64,000 nucleotides of DNA from Neobacillus niacini (GTDB taxonomy: Bacteria > Bacillota > Bacilli > Bacillales > Cytobacillaceae), in assembly GCF_023715785.1 (NCBI RefSeq), contig NZ_JAMBOX010000003.1:186001-250000 (forward strand), written 5' to 3'. This document shows, in pieces, positions 52,209 through 61,341 of the stretch; positions within the stretch are counted from its first letter, which is position 1, and each line of letters starts with the position of its first letter. Both the position numbers and the translations under genes were made by a program. The notes under the pieces are model-generated. The model made no database searches, was not told the origin of the DNA, and was given only the letters and a program-made list of their open reading frames with translations.

Positions 52209-53393
52209 CATTTGCCTTTTTGTGTACTTTTTTCGCCAGGAATATAGCAGAAGCAGCACCCCGATTAATAATTGCAATGATGACAAGGCTGCATCCCAGA
52301 AATGATGGTTGGACGGTCCGTAGCCAAAACAATGGTTGAGTCTAGCCATCGCAAATACTAATTGAGGGATATAGTAGCCGAAAAACAACAGGATTGTCAG
52401 CCCGACACCGATAAAATAAAAAATGGTATAGGTAAAAACAGTCCTTTGTTCTCCGGCAAATACTACCTCTGATTGATTGTCCGCTTTTAAAAATGAGAAC
52501 TTGTTTCTAATTGCCTGATTGGCATTTTCCATCAGGTTATAAGCGCCGGATACATTTTCAAACACATAATACAAGTCTGTTTTCATATAAATGCAAAACT
52601 GATAGACCATCCGAATTAAGGTGTCTAATGCTGCCAGCTTCATGAAACTAAGGAAAAGCCCTGACCCCTCTGAAAAAATCAGCTGACCCGCCAATGCAAG
52701 AAAAAGTATGGCTGAATCAAAGCAAAGCCCTGCAAGATATAAAATATTCCGATCCTTTGACGGCAGTTTCCAGGCCTGTGCCATGTCCGTTTCCAGCACA
52801 ACCAGGATTAACCGGTGCCCAATCTCCAGCCTAGTCGGGAGATTAAAGCTGCGCATCGCCAATATGTGGCCAAACTCGTGGATCATGACCAAAACAGCCG
52901 ATAACACCATCCAAGCAGGAATATTAAATACCATCAAATCGAACACAAAAATATCCTTAAAATGAGGAAATAACGCCGGTTTTAAGATAAATAAGAGTAT
53001 ATTGATAACAAATAACACGGCATAAAGCATCATCGTTGCCTTATTAAAAAAGAATTTTCCCATCTTAGGTGAAATCCCCAAAAAGCCAAGAAGGTCCTGC
53101 TGCTTTTCCCGAATCTCTACTTTGATCCCATCAACTTCGGCAACCAGTTCCAGTTCCAAAAGCTGATTGGCAAAATCGATGAGATCCACTTCTTCATCAG
53201 GAAATTTCTCTTTCAGCCGCCGCTCTATTTCTACCAGACTAACACCATCATCAATGAGGTGAATGGCATCAATACAAACCTCAGGCATTTCATAAAACTC
53301 ACCCGAACCGAGATCTTCCACTATAAAATGTTTCTTGTCTTTGCGAATTTCAAGAGGAATCAATACTAGTATTGATTCGAGTGAAATGTTCAT
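52206..53393 (-). CDS. PqqD-M50 membrane metallopeptidase (YydH-like)
   Basis: A 395-residue protein: residues ~1-95 look like a PqqD-type peptide-recognition domain (FYEMPEVCIDAIHLIDDGVSLVEIERRL), then about eight membrane helices with the zinc site HEFGH (172-176) and a distal Asp in AGLCFDSAILF. Members of this group (YydH and bacteriocin-associated 'peptide zinc metalloproteases') process or export ribosomal peptides. The gene directly follows a 23-residue Cys peptide gene and a weak terminator, which strongly suggests that the peptide is its substrate. That pairing is inference. Confidence 0.8.
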   Translation of the reverse strand: MNISLESILVLIPLEIRKDKKHFIVEDLGSGEFYEMPEVCIDAIHLIDDGVSLVEIERRLKEKFPDEEVDLIDFANQLLELELVAEVDGIKVEIREKQQDLLGFLGISPKMGKFFFNKATMMLYAVLFVINILLFILKPALFPHFKDIFVFDLMVFNIPAWMVLSAVLVMIHEFGHILAMRSFNLPTRLEIGHRLILVVLETDMAQAWKLPSKDRNILYLAGLCFDSAILFLALAGQLIFSEGSGLFLSFMKLAALDTLIRMVYQFCIYMKTDLYYVFENVSGAYNLMENANQAIRNKFSFLKADNQSEVVFAGEQRTVFTYTIFYFIGVGLTILLFFGYYIPQLVFAMARLNHCFGYGPSNHHFWDAALSSLQLLIGVLLLLYSWRKKYTKRQM

Positions 53394-53427
53394 TATTACA
53401 CCCTTTTACATTTATTTTTCACATAAA

Positions 53428-53458
53428 GAAGGATGCTAGCAAAAGACTAGCATCCTAA
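53428..53458 (-). terminator. Partial terminator between peptide and peptidase genes
   Basis: GGATGCTAG / CTAGCATCC with TTCTTT on the minus strand. Placed so that the short peptide gene would be expressed more than the peptidase, as in many peptide operons. Confidence 0.7.
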
Positions 53459-53463
53459 CTTTC

Positions 53464-53535
53464 CTATGGTCTGACTCCAACAAAAGGACACCACCAACAA
53501 GTTGTTTTTACTTTCTTAAGTCTACGGATTTTCAT
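53464..53535 (-). CDS. 23-residue CWWC peptide, candidate RiPP or signal precursor
   Basis: A tiny gene: MKIRRLKKVKTTCWWCPFVG then VRP. The N-terminal half is basic like a leader; the C-terminal half holds CWWC and aromatic residues, fit for a disulfide, thioether or other crosslink. A near-ideal AAAGGAGGTG sits 6 bases before the ATG. It overlaps the end of the HD-GYP gene by 14 bases and is followed by a weak terminator and the PqqD-M50 peptidase. No similar named peptide is known to me. Coding is supported by the ribosome site, operon context and the composition. Confidence 0.75.
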   Translation of the reverse strand: MKIRRLKKVKTTCWWCPFVGVRP

Positions 53536-54694
53536 GTGTCCACCTCCTTTTCGTGTTCATTTCATCTTGCCATGGATATTTTTGATGAAATTTGACCCAA
53601 GCTGGAAATACCTTTTTAAACTCTTCAGCCAACATTGGATCAAATTGGGAACCCATTCCTTCGATAATGCGTTGATATGCTTCTTCGACTGACAATGCAG
53701 CACGATAAGACCTTGAAGAGGTCATTGCATCAAAAGCATCTGCAATAGCAGTTACTCTTGCAAGTAATGGTATTTGGTTTCCCTTTAATTTATTTGGGTA
53801 CCCATTACCATCCCAGCGTTCATGGTGGGATTGTATTACACAGATACTATCTTTTATCCCGTCTACATTTTTTACTGCATCCGCTCCGACAACAGGATGG
53901 AGCTTAATTATTTCAAATTCTTCTTTCGTAAGTTTCCCAGGTTTCATTAATATCGAATCCGGAATATGGACCTTACCGATATCTTGCAATAAGCAAGCAT
54001 AATAAAAAGAGTTTTGTTCTTCTTTTGATAGCTTACCTATTTCCTGTCCTAACATTAATGCATAATTAGCAACCCGTTCGCTGTGACCTCTTGTATAAGG
54101 GTCCTTTAATTCTAATGTAGCAATAACCCCTTTTACAATCCCTTGTAACTGATTATCATAAGAATCACTAATTGCTTTGACATATCCTTGAAATCGAGAA
54201 AGGAGGAAATATGACATTATAGATAATATCAAAAACAATATAATTGGTAATATTACATAGGATGTTTGTAGTATTATACCTGTTAAAAGATATTTTACAG
54301 TAACCCCCAGACTCACCAACCAAAAGTACCTTGTATTCAGGAAAAGAGGTAATGACAAAATTAAAAATACCTCCACAACATTCCCACTGAAATATTCATC
54401 TACTGTTCCATAATATGTTAAGATATCAACCGTAAAAGCAGTTATTAAATAGCCGATAAAAAACACATATTTTATTAAAAACTGCTTATTTATCCTACTT
54501 ATATACAACATTACTAAAATGAGCAATAATAATACAATATAATTAATATACCAATAATTGCTGGGTAAGCCAGGTTCTTCGTGCGAAATATAAATAGGTA
54601 AAAGGTAGTAATAAAAAATGTCATAGCCAAACAAAATAATATAGAAAGATATTAAAAACCATTTAACGGTTCGTTGCTCTTCATGTGGAATCAT
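53522..54694 (-). CDS. Membrane HD-GYP domain protein
   Basis: A 390-residue protein with six membrane helices (residues ~10-165) and a C-terminal HD-GYP domain: RGHSERVANYALMLG, LLQDIGKVHIPD, IKLHPVVGADAV, HHERWDGNGYPNKLKG and ADAFDAMTSSRSYR. HD-GYP proteins hydrolyse cyclic-di-GMP. Here the HD pair is QD (Q237-D238), so a metal-ligand His is lost and activity is in doubt. The membrane domain is closely similar to that of the kinase at 54859-56100. The ATG at 54694 follows GGAGGG. Its 3' end overlaps the peptide gene. Confidence 0.85.
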   Translation of the reverse strand: MIPHEEQRTVKWFLISFYIILFGYDIFYYYLLPIYISHEEPGLPSNYWYINYIVLLLLILVMLYISRINKQFLIKYVFFIGYLITAFTVDILTYYGTVDEYFSGNVVEVFLILSLPLFLNTRYFWLVSLGVTVKYLLTGIILQTSYVILPIILFLILSIMSYFLLSRFQGYVKAISDSYDNQLQGIVKGVIATLELKDPYTRGHSERVANYALMLGQEIGKLSKEEQNSFYYACLLQDIGKVHIPDSILMKPGKLTKEEFEIIKLHPVVGADAVKNVDGIKDSICVIQSHHERWDGNGYPNKLKGNQIPLLARVTAIADAFDAMTSSRSYRAALSVEEAYQRIIEGMGSQFDPMLAEEFKKVFPAWVKFHQKYPWQDEMNTKRRWTHENP

Positions 54695-54858
54695 ATGACC
54701 CTCCAAGTTTACCGAATGCACATTTCGCTTTTATATAGACGAAAGTTTTTTCCTAAAGTTACAATTTTCGTTGTTCCTCTACATTATATCTCATGTAGAA
54801 ACCCCTTGAAACATTTTATTTTGAGGAATTTTGTATAATTGAAGAACAATTTTCCCCT

Positions 54859-56100
54859 CTATTTCCTTTGAGTTATTGGTAATGAAACAATGACCCTGGT
54901 TCCATTTCCCTGTTCGCTTTCTATCCTCAGGTCACCATTATGATCTTTTATAATTTGATGCGAGACTATTAAGCCTAATCCCGTACCATCCTTTTTAGTC
55001 GTGTAAAAAGGTTCAAATAAATTATTAATACTTTCTTTAGATATTCCGAGACCTTCATCCTCAATAGAAATTTCTAATTTTTGATTATCTAGAACCTGAA
55101 TAGAGATTCTGACCCTGCCTCCATCTGGCATTGCCTCGATAGCGTTTTTTATTAAATTAATAAATAACTGTTTTAACCGACCTTCATCACAATCAATTAA
55201 TGGGATTGGTTCTCTTTTAATCGTTTCAACGGTTACACCATTTTCAACAGCCTGATGATTTGTCAGTGATAACGTGTAATTGATAATCTGTTCAATATTG
55301 GCTTTCTCGTATTTAGGCTCTCTTGGTCTTCCAAGATACATCAAATCGTCAACAATCGAATTAATCCGATCAATCTCTTGTATCATAATCGGGTAGTACC
55401 CATTAGCTGCCGCATTCGTTTCTATTTGTAACTGAGTAAATCCCTTTAACGATGCAAGTGGGTTGCGGATTTCATGTCCTACTGCTGCAGCCATTTGGCC
55501 GATAACCGCTAATTTTTCCTTTTGGTTGAGCTCCTCATAAACATTTGTTATCGATTTAATGTAAGAAAAAAATCTTATTAAAAGAATAAATGCAATCCCG
55601 GATAATATTATTATGCCCAGCATCGGTGACATAACATTTCCATCTTGCAGGATTAATCCTAATAACAAATACCGGCCTAGTAGTCCAAAGGTTACAGACC
55701 AATAATATTGTTTATTTACAAATACAGGTGAAAAGAATACAAACAATAACTCGACAATATTTCCTGATGCAAACGATTGGGAAGACCCAAAATAAACTAA
55801 GAAGCTATTTATGCCGTCGAAAAGAATAAACCCAAATAGCAAAATATATTTAACTATATATGGGTTTCCTTTTTTAATAAATGTTAACGAAATAGGCAAT
55901 AACATTATGATGAAAAAATAAAGCCAATATCCTAGCCCATCATTAAGTAAATGTGATGCACCATAGTCTGTATACTTAGGCAAGATAAAATACCAAAATA
56001 TTTCATAGGTGAAATAAAACAAATAGAATAATGACAGAAATAATGTTATCGCCTTTTTTTCTTCGAAAATTAGCTTAGGACTGTTCTTGCCTTCTTTCAT
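54859..56100 (-). CDS. Membrane sensor histidine kinase, sporulation-kinase type
   Basis: A 413-residue kinase: six membrane helices (residues ~15-180), HisKA with AAAVGHEIRNPLASLKGFTQLQ, and an ATPase domain with NLIKNAIEAMPDGGRV, DEGLGISKE and GTGLGLIVSHQI. The kinase half is of the KinB/KinC/KinE class that feeds the Spo0A phosphorelay. The sensor half (SGNIVELLFVFFSPVFVNKQYYW...) is homologous to that of the HD-GYP protein next door. No response regulator is adjacent, which fits an orphan phosphorelay kinase. Confidence 0.87.
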   Translation of the reverse strand: MKEGKNSPKLIFEEKKAITLFLSLFYLFYFTYEIFWYFILPKYTDYGASHLLNDGLGYWLYFFIIMLLPISLTFIKKGNPYIVKYILLFGFILFDGINSFLVYFGSSQSFASGNIVELLFVFFSPVFVNKQYYWSVTFGLLGRYLLLGLILQDGNVMSPMLGIIILSGIAFILLIRFFSYIKSITNVYEELNQKEKLAVIGQMAAAVGHEIRNPLASLKGFTQLQIETNAAANGYYPIMIQEIDRINSIVDDLMYLGRPREPKYEKANIEQIINYTLSLTNHQAVENGVTVETIKREPIPLIDCDEGRLKQLFINLIKNAIEAMPDGGRVRISIQVLDNQKLEISIEDEGLGISKESINNLFEPFYTTKKDGTGLGLIVSHQIIKDHNGDLRIESEQGNGTRVIVSLPITQRK

Positions 56101-56229
56101 GTTTGTATCTCCTTAAACGTGGATACTTCAAATGATTCAATTAGATTTTATATTTACTCATACTATTTTACCATTTTTTATTATGATGTTGCATATTAAT
56201 CGATTTTTTTCGACAAATATTTTATTGGG

Positions 56230-56268
56230 AAAAAAATAGGGAGCCCCTCCATATGGAGATACTCCCTG
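56230..56268 (-). terminator. Terminator downstream of the KinB-like gene
   Basis: GGGAG and CTCCC arms around an inner CTCCATATGGAG dyad; T-run (TATTTTTTT) on the minus strand. Confidence 0.65.
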
Positions 56269-56297
56269 TTTAGAAATTGTTAGCTGGCTTTTTTTAA

Positions 56298-56552
56298 TTG
56301 CTCTCCGGCCTGGTTCAATGTCGAATGCTTGCCTTTATGACTGTTTCAATCGGGATTTTGTTTTTGCGAAAAAATAAAACTGTAAAATCCGGCTTCCGTG
56401 TACCGTTAGTTCCTTGGATCCCGATTCTGGCCTTCTTATTTTGCGGGTATTTGGCATTGCAGCTGCCGGCATTGACATGGATCAGCTTCAGCGTATGGCT
56501 AGTGTGTGGATTGGTTGTCTACTACACATCTTTTAGACATTATTTAGGTTAA
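56298..56552 (+). pseudogene. C-terminal fragment of an APC-family amino acid permease
   Basis: An 84-codon frame from which AFMTVSIGILFLRKNK and VPLVPWIPILAFLFCGYLAL are clearly the last two helices of a YfnA/cationic amino acid permease (normally ~460 residues). The N-terminal four-fifths is missing, and the first few codons seem out of frame with the homologues. There is no ribosome site. It shares its last 4 bases with the opposite kinase gene. A remnant left by deletion. Confidence 0.8.
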
Positions 56553-57817
56553 CCCGCCAATTCTTCTTTTTTTCCTGCAGGCAGCGTCAACGTTACCTTT
56601 GTTCCTACTCCAGGCTTGCTATCATAAGCTACCCTTCCGTTCATGGTTTCAATTATTCTTAAAGAAACCGATGTACCAAGGCCAGTACCTTTATCCTTAG
56701 TGGTATAAAACAAAGTCCCAATCCTTGATAATTGTTCCGGTGTCATTCCTTTGCCGGTATCTGCAATCAATACAGATGCATGATATTGGTTGGACGCCGT
56801 ATGAATCATGACCATCCCGCCTTCTGGTGTTGCTTCAATGGCATTTTTGATAATGTTGACAAGTGCCTGTTTCAATTGATTGCGATCCGTGTATAATGAA
56901 AAATCGGAACTGTCAAAAGAGCTCTCCAGTTGAACCCCTTGTTTTACCGCTAAGGGTTCCAGGAGCATTACAACTTCCGATAAAATATCCTTCAATTGAA
57001 ATACTTCCAGTTTCTCAAATTGGGGTTTGGCGAAATTCAAGTAGTCATTAATAATGGATTCTGCTCTGCCTAACTCACTTAACACAAGAGATAAATACTC
57101 GTGATTTTTCTCATTTTCCTCCTGATGCATTAATTGCAGGAACCCCTTAACCACTGTTAATGGATTGCGAACCTCATGGGCAATCGATGCCGCAAGCTCT
57201 CCCAATGTATTTAACTTTTCCGCCCGCTGTATTTCCTTCCGCAATTCGCGTCTTTCGATTAGCCCTTCATTAAGCTTGGCAGCAAGGACTAAAGCTAACG
57301 TATAAATCAGGGCAAACAGAAGTAAATCCGGGATATTTATAAAAAATTTAAAAATATCACCCTTTACATAATGATAGGCTGATAGCGACAAATAGCATAA
57401 AACCAGCGACCAGCCCCCTGCCAATAACGTTAAAAACACCCGTTTATTTGAAGTCACATTCCAAAATTTTTTCCTAAGCAGGAAAGGAACAATGGCTGTT
57501 AGCAGACAGCCGACGATGGCAAAAATAACGGCTTCTCCGCCGATTAACAGACGCATTCCGATGATGGAGGCAATGACCATTGCACCGGCAACCGGCCCCC
57601 CGTAGAAAATCGCCAATAGCAGTGGTGCATAGCGAAGATCCCAGTTTTGACCATAGTTCGAATAAAGAAAAATCATGCAGGCCATCGCCGAAGCGCTATA
57701 GAATAAACCAAAATAAAATGGGGTATTCCATTTTTGCTTATGGTCAGGTGAAGCACTGCAAAGCAGAACAGGTGCGAGTACAATTAATGATTGCAAAAGA
57801 AGTTTTTCTGCCAGCAT
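56549..57817 (-). CDS. KinB-like sporulation histidine kinase
   Basis: A 422-residue kinase with an N-terminal 5TM-LYT domain (FYGGPVAGAMVIASIIGMRLLIGGEAV), then HisKA LAASIAHEVRNPLTVVKGFLQLM and an ATPase domain (NIIKNAIEATPEGGMV; ADTGKGMTPEQ; KGTGLGTSVSLRI). The architecture and lengths match KinB (428 residues in B. subtilis), which starts sporulation through Spo0F. No kapB gene follows. The ATG at 57817 is 6 bases from GGAGGA, better than that at 57823. Confidence 0.87.
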   Translation of the reverse strand: MLAEKLLLQSLIVLAPVLLCSASPDHKQKWNTPFYFGLFYSASAMACMIFLYSNYGQNWDLRYAPLLLAIFYGGPVAGAMVIASIIGMRLLIGGEAVIFAIVGCLLTAIVPFLLRKKFWNVTSNKRVFLTLLAGGWSLVLCYLSLSAYHYVKGDIFKFFINIPDLLLFALIYTLALVLAAKLNEGLIERRELRKEIQRAEKLNTLGELAASIAHEVRNPLTVVKGFLQLMHQEENEKNHEYLSLVLSELGRAESIINDYLNFAKPQFEKLEVFQLKDILSEVVMLLEPLAVKQGVQLESSFDSSDFSLYTDRNQLKQALVNIIKNAIEATPEGGMVMIHTASNQYHASVLIADTGKGMTPEQLSRIGTLFYTTKDKGTGLGTSVSLRIIETMNGRVAYDSKPGVGTKVTLTLPAGKKEELAG

Positions 57818-57959
57818 GGTCATTCCTCCGAAGAAACAATCGTTTTATCGATAATATACGACAAAAATTTCCGCTTTCCTTCCATGCTAAAAAAAATAAT
57901 GTTGGGAAATGTTTGCGCAATTTTCAACAATACGTCTGAGTGATTGTTCCCGGTAAACT

Positions 57960-58135
57960 TTGCCGATGCCTATTGGCGACCGAAACCTCTAACTACTTGA
58001 AATTTGGGTAGCCAATCAACCCGATTAGCGACCGAAACCGTTGTCTCGTTTACATTTTGGTAGCCAATAGACCCGATTGAAGACGGTAAACTTGACTTTT
58101 CCCCATTTGGTTAACCAATTACTCTTCAAAGAATC
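57960..58135. repeat. Degenerate tandem repeat, ~52-base unit (ATTGGCGACC...GGTAGCCAAT)
   Basis: Three units of about 52 bases. Each begins ATT(G/A)GCGACCGAAAC or a decayed form and ends near GGTAGCCAAT..ACCCG, so each unit is bounded by inverted ends. The 357-base gap between the KinB-like gene and the amidase holds only this and AT-rich flanks. Confidence 0.65.
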
Positions 58136-58174
58136 GAGTAACTAAAAACGCTCCTTTCGAGATGCAGAACTAAC

Positions 58175-59671
58175 CTAATACATCGGATTCCTCTCAACCG
58201 GCACCCATAGATCGCTTAGTTCCAGCTGTCCTGCTAATGAATATAACAAATCCTCTCTACCTCTTGCCGCCATGAATTGGACCCCCACCGGAAATCCGTC
58301 CGCTGTTAGATGCAACGGTACGGTCATCGCCGGTTGGCCAGTTAAATTCGCTAACTGGGTAAATGGCGTACGCATTAAATTGTTTTCGGCCACCTGTTCG
58401 ACAATCCCGACCTTTTTCAATAGACCGCCCATGGACAGTTTACCGGTGACCTGCATTGCGAGCTGTTCCGACTTCTTAGGCTCTAGCTCGCCAATTTTTG
58501 CCGGAAGGAACGCGGTAGTTGGTGTCATATAGAAGTCATAGGTTTCATGAAACGTCTCCATCGCAATCGCGGCATAATCCCATTCACGAATGCTCAAAAC
58601 CACTTCCTCCGCCGATGTCGCCTTTCCGACCAAACCCAAAATCCAGGTAGTCTGCTCGACATCGCTCATCACGGCCTTCCGTCCCAATACCTCTTCTAAC
58701 GAGGCAACCGCCGCAGCAACTTCGCCGAAGTACATCGTTAAATAGCTCTTGGCAATTTTTCTTCCGTCCACAGGTGCATCCACTTCCTCAACATGATGCC
58801 CCATTGATTCCAGAAGCTGGGCTGTCTTGTAAACGGCCTCCTTGCACTCTGCCTGGACTTCCGTGCCAAGCGGCGAACGAACGGAAAAGGCAATCTTTAG
58901 CTTTCTAATTGGCGGTGTCTGGACCATTTCAAAATACGAACCTTCAAACGGCGGTGCGTGGAAGGCGGCAGCTTTTTCGAAGACCCTGATTTCATCCAGC
59001 ATAGCTGCACTGTCGCGTACCGACCTTGACAAAATATGATCTACCGAAGCGCCCTGCCAGTTTCTTCCATACTTTGGGCCAACCGGTGTCCGCCCCCTTG
59101 TCGGCTTCATCCCGAACAGACCGCAGTAGGCTCCGGGTATCCGAATCGAGCCGCCGCCATCATTCGCTCCTGCAATCGGAACCATACCGCTGGCAACCGC
59201 TGCGGCAGAACCGCCGCTTGAGCCCCCGGGCGTGTATTCCAAATTCCAGGGGTTGCGGGTTGGCCCGTAAACGGCAGGTTCCGTGATTCCCATTAATGCA
59301 AACTCCGGAACATTGGTTTGACCGACAAACACTGCACCTGTGTTTCGGACCCGCTTAACATATTCCGAATCGGACTGGGCCCGATATTTTTGAAACGCCT
59401 TCGACCCATAAGTAATTTTCTCCCCGGCAATTTCCTGTGCGATGTCTTTTAAAAGAATCGGTACACCGGCAAAGTTCCCAGTTAACTCATTTGTCTCAGC
59501 CTGTTTTTCCGCTTTTTCGTAAAATTTATTAATGACCGCATTTAACGATGGATTATGCTGTTCGATTGTTTTTATCGCTTCGTGGAGCACTTCCTTCGGT
59601 TGCAATTCTTTGTTTTTGATTAACTCTGCCAACCCGAGACCATCATAATATTTATAGATAAAGCCTTCCAT
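58175..59671 (-). CDS. Amidase signature-family enzyme
   Basis: A 498-residue amidase with catalytic Lys in [16 protein letters not shown] and the Ser-Ser-Lys region [20 protein letters not shown] followed by [16 protein letters not shown]. Differs clearly from the amidase at 30643, being closer to the 6-aminohexanoate-cyclic-dimer hydrolase/NylA-like branch (the GGGSIRIPG form). Substrate unknown. No transporter or regulator adjacent. Confidence 0.85.
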   Translation of the reverse strand: MEGFIYKYYDGLGLAELIKNKELQPKEVLHEAIKTIEQHNPSLNAVINKFYEKAEKQAETNELTGNFAGVPILLKDIAQEIAGEKITYGSKAFQKYRAQSDSEYVKRVRNTGAVFVGQTNVPEFALMGITEPAVYGPTRNPWNLEYTPGGSSGGSAAAVASGMVPIAGANDGGGSIRIPGAYCGLFGMKPTRGRTPVGPKYGRNWQGASVDHILSRSVRDSAAMLDEIRVFEKAAAFHAPPFEGSYFEMVQTPPIRKLKIAFSVRSPLGTEVQAECKEAVYKTAQLLESMGHHVEEVDAPVDGRKIAKSYLTMYFGEVAAAVASLEEVLGRKAVMSDVEQTTWILGLVGKATSAEEVVLSIREWDYAAIAMETFHETYDFYMTPTTAFLPAKIGELEPKKSEQLAMQVTGKLSMGGLLKKVGIVEQVAENNLMRTPFTQLANLTGQPAMTVPLHLTADGFPVGVQFMAARGREDLLYSLAGQLELSDLWVPVERNPMY

Positions 59672-59763
59672 TTAGTCTCCCTCCGATTCTGTTTCCTTTA
59701 TGAACATATCTTCTATTCATTATTCACATTTTCCTGTTAATAGAATTTCAAATATTTTTGTTG

Positions 59764-59792
59764 ACTAATCCAAAAATATGGTGTATTATTAT
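59764..59792 (+). promoter_or_regulatory. Promoter reading into the structured intergenic region
   Basis: TTGACT, 17-base spacer and TATTAT on the plus strand, divergent from the amidase gene. No protein gene follows on this strand, so it would drive the RNA described next. Confidence 0.5.
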
Positions 59793-59810
59793 TAATTGTG
59801 CTTTACATTT

Positions 59811-60056
59811 TGGTAACTTGAAGATGATTTTGGATTATAATGTAGGAATTTTTTTCTGGCTTTCCACTAATGTTTTTTTCGGAAAGACTTATTCACACTG
59901 GAGCGGCCTCGGAGCCGTGAGGATGTAGGAGAGGTAGGGCTTACATCGTTTAGGTTTAAAACCTACAGTGGAAAAATGTACCGCGGCTATTCGTTTAATA
60001 CGATATTTATAATTTTTACATTAAGAGAGCTTATGGAACTTGCAGCAACCAAGTTA
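59811..60056 (+). ncRNA. Candidate structured RNA, ~245 bases
   Basis: The ends pair: GGTAACTTG near 59813 with CAAGTTACC near 60045. Inside, AATGTA pairs with TACATT; CTTTCC with GGAAAG; and a GC-rich core closed by CACTG/CAGTG holds three hairpins (CGGC..GCCG, GATGTA..TACATC, TAGGTTT..AAACCTA). A promoter lies about 20 bases upstream. It fits no RNA family I know (not 6S, tmRNA, RNase P, SRP or a common riboswitch). It could also be a MITE with these ends as its inverted repeats. An open frame of about 67 codons without start runs through part of it. Confidence 0.5.
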
Positions 60057-60082
60057 CCATCACACAAATAGATGAAAGCAAA

Positions 60083-60112
60083 GAAGGCAGAGGGACATTC
60101 CCTCTGCCTTCG
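60083..60112 (-). terminator. Terminator of the thrE-like operon
   Basis: GAAGGCAGAGGGA / TCCCTCTGCCTTC with TTTGCTTT on the minus strand. Confidence 0.8.
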
Positions 60113-60117
60113 CCAAT

Positions 60118-60564
60118 TCATTGCCCCGCTTTCCGCTTCGCTACTTTTCGAATCACTTGATTAATGACTTCCGACAAGACCAGACCAAAGGCAATCGATC
60201 CAGCTAGCATCAACACCTTTGCCGCTGAACCAAGAGCCGTATTATATTCATTCTCCACGAAATTTCTCATGGTTTCATATGCCAGACCGCCGGGAACCAG
60301 CGGAATAATGCCAGCCACACTATAAATAATGACCGGGGTTTTAAAGCGCTTAGCCAATTCATGACTGAGAACAGCGATAAAAACGGTGGCAGCCAAAGTG
60401 GCCGTCACGGCGTCATTTAAGTAACCATTCAGAAGAAAGTAAATCAACCAGCCGCCCATGCCAATCAAACCGCATTTTACCAAAGTTTCATTTGGCGCGT
60501 TAAACAGGATACCAAAGGCGCTGGTCGCGATAAAGCTAGTTATCGCTTGAGCCAAAACTTCCAC
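60118..60564 (-). CDS. Threonine/serine exporter, small subunit (DUF3815/YjjB)
   Basis: A 148-residue protein with four to five helices and the conserved SVAGIIPLVPGGLAYETMRN, the signature shared by the C-terminal half of ThrE. With the gene upstream it makes a split ThrE-type exporter for Thr/Ser or related metabolites. Confidence 0.9.
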   Translation of the reverse strand: MEVLAQAITSFIATSAFGILFNAPNETLVKCGLIGMGGWLIYFLLNGYLNDAVTATLAATVFIAVLSHELAKRFKTPVIIYSVAGIIPLVPGGLAYETMRNFVENEYNTALGSAAKVLMLAGSIAFGLVLSEVINQVIRKVAKRKAGQ

Positions 60565-60579
60565 TTTTCATACCCTCAA

Positions 60580-61341
60580 TCACACAAAATTTAAAATCAC
60601 TGCAATGCCCGCTCCGATCGCAAAAGCCGTTAAAAATGCCTCAGCCCCTTTTGACAATCCGGACACCAAGTGCCCGGCCATCAAATCCCGAATGGCATTG
60701 GTGAGCAATAAACCAGGAACGAGCGGCATCACCGACCCGATGATAATCTTATCCAGCTGCTGACCCAGGCCCGTTTTTACAAAAAATAAAGATACCAGTC
60801 CAATAACAAACGCTGCCAGAAATTCTGAAAAAAACTTGATTGGGACAAAGCGATGAAAGTAGATAAAGCTCATATAGCCTGCCCCACCTGAAATCATTGC
60901 AGGAATAAAATCTGCCCATACACCTTTAAACATAATCATGAAGCAGCCGCTTGCCAGTGATGCGGCAGCGACCTGCATCATCAAAGGAAAGGTAAGGTCC
61001 ATGTCCTCAAGCTGTTTCAACTGCCGCTTTGCTTCACTAAGCCCTATCTCCCCACTGGAGATTTTTCGCGAAATGCTGTTGACCAATGCGACTTTCTCAA
61101 GGTCCGTCGACCGTGCTGAAATTCTGATTAATTTTGTCTTGGTTGGCTCTTCGCCTTCTGCGGAAAAAATAATGCCTGTTGGGGTTACATAGCTATGTGA
61201 GTGTTCAATCCCAAACGCAGCAGCCATCCGCATCATCGTATCCTCGACCCGGTACGTCTCACCGCCGCTTTGCAGGATGATCTTCCCGGCCAGCAAACAG
61301 ACCTCCATTATTTCATATGTATTATCCTTTGAAAACTCCAT
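60580..61341 (-). CDS. Threonine/serine exporter, large subunit (DUF1212/YjjP)
   Basis: A 253-residue protein: N-terminal soluble part with LLAGKIILQSGGETYRVEDTMMRMA (DUF1212), then five helices ending with a second copy of the SVMPLVPGLLLTNAIRD motif. It is 15 bases before the small-subunit gene in one operon. Family: ThrE, split form common in Firmicutes. Confidence 0.9.
   Translation of the reverse strand: MEFSKDNTYEIMEVCLLAGKIILQSGGETYRVEDTMMRMAAAFGIEHSHSYVTPTGIIFSAEGEEPTKTKLIRISARSTDLEKVALVNSISRKISSGEIGLSEAKRQLKQLEDMDLTFPLMMQVAAASLASGCFMIMFKGVWADFIPAMISGGAGYMSFIYFHRFVPIKFFSEFLAAFVIGLVSLFFVKTGLGQQLDKIIIGSVMPLVPGLLLTNAIRDLMAGHLVSGLSKGAEAFLTAFAIGAGIAVILNFV

Noticed and set aside
59878..60070. 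Open frame of about 67 codons through the structured region (ends ATKLPSHK)
   Set aside because: No start codon or ribosome site at its head, and the nested pairing of the whole region favours an RNA or a mobile repeat.
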